Part shown: one piece after another, positions 4,954-8,771 of the stretch
How positions within the stretch are numbered: the stretch's first letter is position 1
Layout of the letters: every line of letters begins with the position of its first letter
NCBI GenBank assembly: GCA_016234025.1
Contig: JACQLL010000035.1
Coordinates: 1 to 8,771 of the forward strand
From: Candidatus Pacearchaeota archaeon
Lineage (GTDB): Archaea > Nanobdellota > Nanobdellia > Pacearchaeales > GW2011-AR1
Reading direction: 5' to 3'
DNA length: 8,771 nucleotides
Notes under the pieces: model-generated
What the model was told of the DNA's origin: nothing
The model's input: the letters and a program-made list of their open reading frames with translations, nothing else
The model's database searches: none
Position numbers and translations under genes: made by a program

Positions 4954-6339
4954 TCACTTCTTACCCTTCTTCTTGACGTCGACCTTGATATGAACCTCGT
5001 CCAGCTGTTCTTGCTTGACGTTTGAAGGCGCGTCCATGAGGAGGTCTTGTGCCGCTTTGTTCTTTGGGAAAGCCATTACTTCTCTTAAGTTCGGCTCGCC
5101 GATTAGCACCATGACAATTCTTTCTATTCCCAAAGCGATTCCGCCGTGCGGAGGCACGCCGTATTTGAAAGCAGTGAGCATGTGTTCAAAATATTTTTTG
5201 TCCTCGTCGTCAAATCCAATCAGCTCGAAAATTTTCGACTGAATGTCTGCCTTGTGAATTCTTATCGAACCGCCGCCGACTTCGTAGCCGTTCAAAACAA
5301 AATCGTGCTGATATGCCTTTACCTTGCCAGCTTCTTTCTTATTAAGATATTTCCAGTGTTCTTCTTTCGGCATCGTGAACATATGGTGTTTCGGAGCGAA
5401 ATGTCCTTTCTCCATCTCCTCTTCGAAGAGTGGAAAATCAACAATCCATGCGAAAGCAAGTTCGTCAGGGTCGTTCTTATCTTTTCTCAAATCCGGTTTG
5501 TCGCTTCCGTATTTTTTCACGACCTCACTATAATTCAGGCGCGGAAATTTTTCAAATGTCAGTTTTTTTCCCGGAAAAATTTCCCTGACTATTTTAACGA
5601 ACAATCTTTCTATAACGTCGAGAATATCCTCCTGCTCGACAAAGGACATCTCGAGGTCAAGTTGATAAAATTCTCCTGGCGAGCGGTCGGCTCTTGCGTC
5701 TTCGTCTCTGAAACAGGGAGCGATTTGGTAATATCTGTCAATGCCTCCGACCATGAGCAATTGTTTATACTGCTGTGGGCTTTGAGGCAAGGCGTAAAAT
5801 TTTCCAGGGTGAATCCTCGACGGGACTATGAAATCTCTCGCACCTTCAGGAGATGACTTTGTCAGCATCGGTGTTGCAATTTCGACAAACTTCTCCTCGT
5901 CGAGAAACTCGTGAATCTTTTTCAAAACCTTGTGTCGCAGATAAAGATTTCTCTGCATCTTCACGCCTCTTAAATCAAGATAGCGCCATTTCATTCTGAC
6001 ATCTTCATTAACGCTCGAGTCGCCGACGCTGAAAGGCAAGGGCAGGCACTCGCTTAGAATCTCAACTTTTTCTGATGAAACCTCAACCTGTCCCGTCGGA
6101 AGTTCTTTGTTCTCTGTCCCTTTTTTTCTCTCCTTAACCTGTCCTTTAACGAGAACGCAATATTCTGGTTTGAGAGAATGACTTCCTTTTAGTATAACCT
6201 GTGTTTTCCCGAACCTGTCCCGCAAATCAATAAAAGATAATTTGCCGTGCTCACGAATCGTATCGACCCAACCGGTAAGAACAACATTGTCTCCGACGTT
6301 CTTCTTGCTCAACTCACCGCAATTATGTGTCCTCAACAT
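4954..6339 (-). CDS. aspS: Aspartyl-tRNA synthetase, bacterial type, lacking the GAD insertion
   Basis: It charges tRNA(Asp), and probably tRNA(Asn), with aspartate in the cytoplasm. Residues 1-105 form the OB-fold anticodon domain (GWVDTIREHGKLSFIDLRDR). The class II core has WRYLDLR (118-124), flipping loop SSPEGARDF (162-170), motif 2 FRDEDARADR (210-219), QLDLEMSF, and motif 3 with GIALGIER (400-407), ending in MDAPS and an HIKV tail. These are bacterial, not archaeal, AspRS features. Bacterial enzymes have about 590 residues because a GAD domain of roughly 100-130 residues lies between YGSDKPDLR and the WVVDFPLFE strand. Here YGSDKPDLR (277-285) is joined to FAWIVDFPLFE (296-306) by ten residues, giving 461. 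H31 matches the histidine tied to tRNA(Asn) acceptance in Pseudomonas aeruginosa AspRS. A TATA-like box sits 25 bases before the ATG; HEPN and MNT follow in the same operon. Confidence 0.97.
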   Translation of the reverse strand: MLRTHNCGELSKKNVGDNVVLTGWVDTIREHGKLSFIDLRDRFGKTQVILKGSHSLKPEYCVLVKGQVKERKKGTENKELPTGQVEVSSEKVEILSECLPLPFSVGDSSVNEDVRMKWRYLDLRGVKMQRNLYLRHKVLKKIHEFLDEEKFVEIATPMLTKSSPEGARDFIVPSRIHPGKFYALPQSPQQYKQLLMVGGIDRYYQIAPCFRDEDARADRSPGEFYQLDLEMSFVEQEDILDVIERLFVKIVREIFPGKKLTFEKFPRLNYSEVVKKYGSDKPDLRKDKNDPDELAFAWIVDFPLFEEEMEKGHFAPKHHMFTMPKEEHWKYLNKKEAGKVKAYQHDFVLNGYEVGGGSIRIHKADIQSKIFELIGFDDEDKKYFEHMLTAFKYGVPPHGGIALGIERIVMVLIGEPNLREVMAFPKNKAAQDLLMDAPSNVKQEQLDEVHIKVDVKKKGKK

Positions 6340-6358
6340 CTCATCTGTAAAGATACTA

Positions 6359-6368
6359 AGTTTTTAAG
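6359..6368 (-). promoter_or_regulatory. aspS promoter, TATA-like box
   Basis: The minus strand reads CCCTTAAAAACTTAG, with CTTAAAAACT centred about 25 bases before the aspS ATG at 6339. No Shine-Dalgarno sequence intervenes, so the transcript is probably leaderless. The C-rich bases upstream could contribute to a factor B element. Confidence 0.5.
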
Positions 6369-6381
6369 GGTTTTGTCAATC

Positions 6382-6399
6382 AAAAAATAAAAATAAATT
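6382..6399 (-). terminator. T-rich terminator of the zinc-ribbon gene
   Basis: Read on the minus strand, AATTTATTTTTATTTTTT begins about 10 bases after the TAA of the zinc-ribbon gene and directly precedes the aspS promoter. Oligo-T tracts without a hairpin are the usual archaeal termination signal. Confidence 0.5.
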
Positions 6400-6408
6400 A
6401 TTATCTAT

Positions 6409-6624
6409 TTATCTGTCTCTGCGTTTAGAAAAACATTCTTTGCAGTAAACTGGTTTGCCTTCCGTTGGCTTGAACGGGACTTCGCATTCTTTTTTGCATT
6501 CAGAACAAACTGCTTTGTGCCAATCTTTTGGACCGAACGAACGTCTAGGCCCGCCGTTTCCGCGATTTCCGAAACCAGAACTTCTTCGTTCAAAATCTCT
6601 ACCGTTTCCGTCTTGCTCTCTCAT
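6409..6624 (-). CDS. Small CxxC-x17-CxxC zinc-ribbon protein with Gly/Arg-rich N-terminus
   Basis: The 71-residue protein has two parts. Residues 1-32 are a disordered Gly/Arg/Phe-rich segment (RRSSGFGNRGNGGPRRSFG). The C-terminal half is a zinc ribbon: C40-x2-C43 and C61-x2-C64 separated by 17 residues, with the characteristic VPFKPTEGKPVYCKECF between and around them; an extra C47 may be incidental. This CxxC-x17-CxxC family is widespread in DPANN archaea and candidate-phyla bacteria, often as a short domain with an RG-rich tail, and is suspected of nucleic-acid binding; the function is not established. An overlapping frame on the same strand (6405-6593) lacks these cysteines. It has the best ribosome site on the minus strand of the window. 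Confidence 0.85.
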   Translation of the reverse strand: MREQDGNGRDFERRSSGFGNRGNGGPRRSFGPKDWHKAVCSECKKECEVPFKPTEGKPVYCKECFSKRRDR

Positions 6625-6629
6625 TTCTT

Positions 6630-6690
6630 ACCTCCTGCGTTTTTATTGAGGTTAATATGTAATAGTCGAGATAATCATAGGTTTTAAACC
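6630..6690 (-). promoter_or_regulatory. Promoter and strong ribosome site of the zinc-ribbon gene
   Basis: AGGAGGT (6630-6636) lies 5 bases before the ATG at 6624, a near-perfect Shine-Dalgarno sequence. A TATA-like GGTTTAAAAC is at 6681-6690, about 61 bases before the ATG, giving an expected leader of some 30-35 bases. The box lies inside a perfect palindrome, AGGTTT-T-AAACCT (6679-6691), which could be an operator or simply TATA symmetry. Confidence 0.45.
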
Positions 6691-6708
6691 TTTGCAAAGT
6701 GGTTTTTG

Positions 6709-7233
6709 CTACAAGGCCATTTCTCTGTAAACCATCTTTCTCGAGAAATCCTTGAACTTTCCCCTCTTAATAATATCGTTAAGTTTTTTGTCTCTTATCG
6801 GTGCAAAGCCGAGTTTGTCGTAGATTTGATTTGCTCTTTTTTCTCCTGGGTCGTTTGAAGTATATAATCGCAACCATTTTTTCCCAGCTTTTCTTGACTT
6901 ATCTATCGCAAATTCAAGAAGTGCTTTTCCAACTCCCCTGCCTCTAAATTCAGGAGAAACACAATACCAACCAAGCCAATACGATTCTTTCTCTCCGTAA
7001 GCATGTGTGTAAAGCCCGACAATTCCTACAACCTTTTTTTCACTAACGGCGACCCAATATCTAAGATATTTCACATCAAACTTTGCATAAAGTTTTTTAT
7101 TCTTCTCTGGATTTAAACTGGCTTTCAGCCATTTAGGAGGATAATCTATGTCTTTTTTTTCTGAATGAAAGACATCCAAAAGTAGAGAAGATGCTTCGTC
7201 AACATTTTTCTTATTTAGTGAAATAATCTTCAT
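6709..7233 (-). CDS. GNAT-family N-acetyltransferase
   Basis: The 174-residue protein has the GNAT fold. Strand YWVAVSEKKVVGIVGLYTH (about 59-77) leads into WLGWYCVSPEFRGRGVGKALLEFAI (about 86-110), the acetyl-CoA pyrophosphate loop of pattern R-x-x-G-x-G, followed by KWLRLYTS and ANQIYDKLGFAPI. It transfers an acetyl group from acetyl-CoA to an amine; the substrate (small molecule, peptide N-terminus or protein lysine) cannot be told from sequence. The ATG overlaps the gatE stop by four bases (ATGA), so it is co-transcribed and coupled with gatE. A link to tRNA amidation is not implied by the family. Confidence 0.9.
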   Translation of the reverse strand: MKIISLNKKNVDEASSLLLDVFHSEKKDIDYPPKWLKASLNPEKNKKLYAKFDVKYLRYWVAVSEKKVVGIVGLYTHAYGEKESYWLGWYCVSPEFRGRGVGKALLEFAIDKSRKAGKKWLRLYTSNDPGEKRANQIYDKLGFAPIRDKKLNDIIKRGKFKDFSRKMVYREMAL

Positions 7234-8669
7234 TTCACCATCTTCTCCAAAATTTCCATTGCCTTTTTAGCGTCGATTTTTCCCTTGAATTGTTTCATAA
7301 TCAAACCCATATATGCCTTTGCACTTAGACCTGGTTTCTCCTTAACAAACTTGGAAATCTCTTCCTCCAGCTCGTCGTCGGAAAGTTTCTCTGTCTTGAG
7401 CGAGTTTTCTAATTTCTCGCCTGAAACAATTTTTTCCATGATTGTCTTTATATCTCCTTTTGATATTTTATTTTCTGTCAGAACTTCGAGAATCTTTTCT
7501 AATGCTCTTTCATTTAGAATGTCATTAATCTCTTTCATTGATTTTGCTGTCTTTGCAGAAATGTCTCTTCTCCACAAAGTTGTCATCTTCGCAACCAGAT
7601 TGGCATCTTTGTTGTAAACTCTCATTAAGGTTTCAAACTCGTCTAAATGTCCGTCGAGGATGAGATTAATAAGCTCATCTGTCAGTCCTTTCTTTTTCAG
7701 TTCATCTCTGATTTCGTTTTTCAATTTTGGAAGTTGTTTTTTTATCTTGTTTATCCTTTCTCTTGAAATTTTCAACAAGGGCAAGTCGGTTTCGGGATAC
7801 ATCCTTGCTCTTCCTGGAGAAGGCCGCAGAAAATTCGTCGAGCCGTCGGGAAGTGAGTTCCTGACTTCGCCTTCTTTTTTGCCTTTTTTTAATTCTTCTT
7901 TTTGCCTTTCTATCTCTTTTTCAATTGTTGTTATCATTGTTCTTGGCTCCTGAAATCCTTTTATCTCGGCTTTGTCGTGTCCGCGAATGCTTACATTTAC
8001 ATCCTGCCTGATTGTTCCGATTCCTCTCCTGACTTTGCACGCTCTCAAAATTTCCCCAATCTTCAAAGCGGCTTCTTTCACTTGTTCCGGAGAATTCATC
8101 GTCGGCGCTGTTGCAATTTCAATCAGAGGTATTCCAAGCCTGTCAAGACGAAAGGTAACTTTATCACTTCCTTTTTCTGAGACAAGGCGGGCAGAGTCCT
8201 CTTCCAGCGCAACGCTTTCAACCGGAACTTTTCCAAAGCTTGTTTCGATTTCTCCGGAATGCGCGATTAGTGTAGTTCGCTGAAAGCCGCTTGTGTTGGA
8301 GCCGTCGATGACTGTTTTTCTCATTATCTGAACAACTGGATAAATCTCGCAGTTTAACAAAAGGGAAATCTTTATCGCTTCGTTCAACGCTTCTTCGTTG
8401 ATTTCTTTTGGAGGCTCTTCATCAAGTTCCACAAGGCAGGTTGTGTTGTCGTATCCCTGATATTCAAACTCCTTGTTCAATGAAGCTTCATACTCAACCG
8501 CAGCGTCGATATCTCCTGTCTCGCCGGCGACTTTATGCAATCTTCTCTTAACAATAAAGTCTGGCACTTCCTTTCTCAAATACGATGGACAGCGGCAAAA
8601 CAATTTTCCTGTGTCTAACTGCTGATGAATTTCCAATCCTACTTTCAATCCAATTTTATTATAATCCAT
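7230..8669 (-). CDS. gatE: Glu-tRNA(Gln) amidotransferase subunit E, lacking the GAD insertion
   Basis: With GatD, GatE converts Glu-tRNA(Gln) to Gln-tRNA(Gln): GatD releases ammonia, and GatE activates and amidates the glutamyl group. The start MDYNKIGLKVGLEIHQQL followed by FCRCPS, and MRKTVIDGSNTSGFQRT, are GatE rather than GatB signatures. The cradle domain fills about 1-300, with LPDGSTNFLRP and MYPETDLPLL closing it, followed by the helical and YqeY-like tail (to KAYMGLIMKQFKGK). Typical GatE has about 600-630 residues because an AspRS-like GAD domain sits between the KGFQE helix and LPDG. Here a charged linker of about 15 residues (252-270) replaces it, giving 479. I start at the ATG at 8669, not the in-frame ATG at 8678: homologues begin MD-x-x-K, and a TATA-like box is 26 bases upstream. 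The GNAT gene overlaps its end. GatD is not in the window. Confidence 0.96.
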   Translation of the reverse strand: MDYNKIGLKVGLEIHQQLDTGKLFCRCPSYLRKEVPDFIVKRRLHKVAGETGDIDAAVEYEASLNKEFEYQGYDNTTCLVELDEEPPKEINEEALNEAIKISLLLNCEIYPVVQIMRKTVIDGSNTSGFQRTTLIAHSGEIETSFGKVPVESVALEEDSARLVSEKGSDKVTFRLDRLGIPLIEIATAPTMNSPEQVKEAALKIGEILRACKVRRGIGTIRQDVNVSIRGHDKAEIKGFQEPRTMITTIEKEIERQKEELKKGKKEGEVRNSLPDGSTNFLRPSPGRARMYPETDLPLLKISRERINKIKKQLPKLKNEIRDELKKKGLTDELINLILDGHLDEFETLMRVYNKDANLVAKMTTLWRRDISAKTAKSMKEINDILNERALEKILEVLTENKISKGDIKTIMEKIVSGEKLENSLKTEKLSDDELEEEISKFVKEKPGLSAKAYMGLIMKQFKGKIDAKKAMEILEKMVK

Positions 8670-8689
8670 TAATATCATTGGAAAACAGA

Positions 8690-8699
8690 TATTTTAAGT
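8690..8699 (-). promoter_or_regulatory. gatE promoter, TATA-like box
   Basis: The minus strand reads ACTTAAAATA, centred about 26 bases before the ATG at 8669 but only 16 before the ATG at 8678. This supports the shorter GatE with a leaderless transcript. Confidence 0.5.
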
Positions 8700-8719
8700 T
8701 TGTTGATTCAATCTATAGT

Positions 8720-8752
8720 GAACCAACTAAGTTCAATGCAGAACTAAAGTTC
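8720..8752. repeat. Two short palindromes upstream of gatE
   Basis: AACT-A-AGTT (8725-8733) and AACT-AA-AGTT (8742-8751) are near-identical palindromes about 17 bases apart, embedded in alternating GAAC/GTTC steps, some 25-60 bases upstream of the gatE TATA-like box. They could be paired regulator sites or part of the 3' end of an upstream gene. The remaining bases to 8771 show no supportable gene. Confidence 0.25.
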
Positions 8753-8771
8753 CGCAAGTCCTCGCTCTTCA

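Noticed and set aside
5015..5856. Plus-strand open frames opposite aspS, including one of 236 codons
   Set aside because: They are antisense to conserved AspRS motifs, show no recognisable domain and have no promoter or ribosome site; shadows.
4954..6339. Reading AspRS as archaeal type because GAD is absent
   Set aside because: YLDLR, SPEGARDF, YGSDKPDLR and the MDAPS tail are bacterial-type motifs not found together in archaeal AspRS.
6405..6593. Second minus-strand frame through the zinc-ribbon gene
   Set aside because: It lacks the CxxC motifs, which are intact in the 6409-6624 frame that also has the ribosome site.
7285..8283. Several plus-strand open frames of 90-110 codons opposite gatE
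   Set aside because: They have low-complexity Ser/Phe-rich translations typical of the complement of Lys/Glu-rich coding sequence.
7230..8678. Reading the amidotransferase as GatB because of its length
   Set aside because: GLEIHQQLDTGKLFCRCPS-type and VIDGSNTSGFQRT motifs are GatE; the GatB-like length comes from the missing insertion.
8744..8771. Eight minus-strand codons ending in TAG, possibly the end of an upstream gene
   Set aside because: They are too short to support a gene or choose among frames; the adjacent frame is also open for a similar length.
1..8771. tRNA, rRNA, CRISPR arrays and insertion sequences
   Set aside because: I saw no T-loop/acceptor pairing, no regularly spaced repeats, and no transposase or terminal repeats.

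Overview
The window looks like chromosomal DNA from an AT-rich archaeon, most likely of the small-genome DPANN type (Woesearchaeota/Pacearchaeota-like). The archaeal evidence is GatE, the archaea-specific subunit of Glu-tRNA(Gln) amidotransferase; a CxxC-x17-CxxC zinc-ribbon protein; VapB/VapC and MNT/HEPN toxin-antitoxin pairs of archaeal type; and TATA-like boxes centred about 24-27 bases before several start codons, as in leaderless archaeal transcripts. Several metabolic genes nevertheless look bacterial: an aspartyl-tRNA synthetase, a pyruvoyl-type aspartate 1-decarboxylase (PanD) and a GatC-like protein. The phylum assignment is inference.

Layout. Positions 1-2543 (+ strand) hold the 3' part of a large secreted metalloprotease (three carboxypeptidase-regulatory-like beta-sandwich repeats, a six-cysteine linker, a pre-peptidase-like domain and a metzincin-type HExxHxxGxxH catalytic domain), followed by a coupled single-pass membrane protein with six cysteines outside the membrane. 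A hairpin follows. Positions 2588-2895 hold no convincing gene, only a possible surface-repeat remnant on the minus strand.

From about 2896 to the end nearly everything lies on the minus strand. In transcription order (right to left): gatE and a GNAT acetyltransferase (4-base overlap); a small zinc-ribbon protein; aspS, HEPN and MNT nucleotidyltransferase (tightly packed) followed by panD; a short gatC-like gene; and a vapB-vapC pair with its own promoter and operator-like palindrome. A possible 76-codon plus-strand gene starts at 3858 and overlaps the 3' end of panD.

The main theme is tRNA-dependent amidation. GatE serves Gln-tRNA(Gln) synthesis. A bacterial-type AspRS carrying the histidine associated with non-discriminating enzymes, together with a GatC-like protein, suggests that Asn-tRNA(Asn) is also made indirectly. 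The most notable observation is that AspRS and GatE, the two families in which a GAD insertion domain is usual, both appear to lack it here, each cleanly excised. The GatC-like protein is also shortened. This suggests lineage-wide minimisation of the amidation machinery. Other points of interest are bacterial-style PanD, the toxin-antitoxin pair packed behind aspS, and the coupled metzincin/membrane-protein module.
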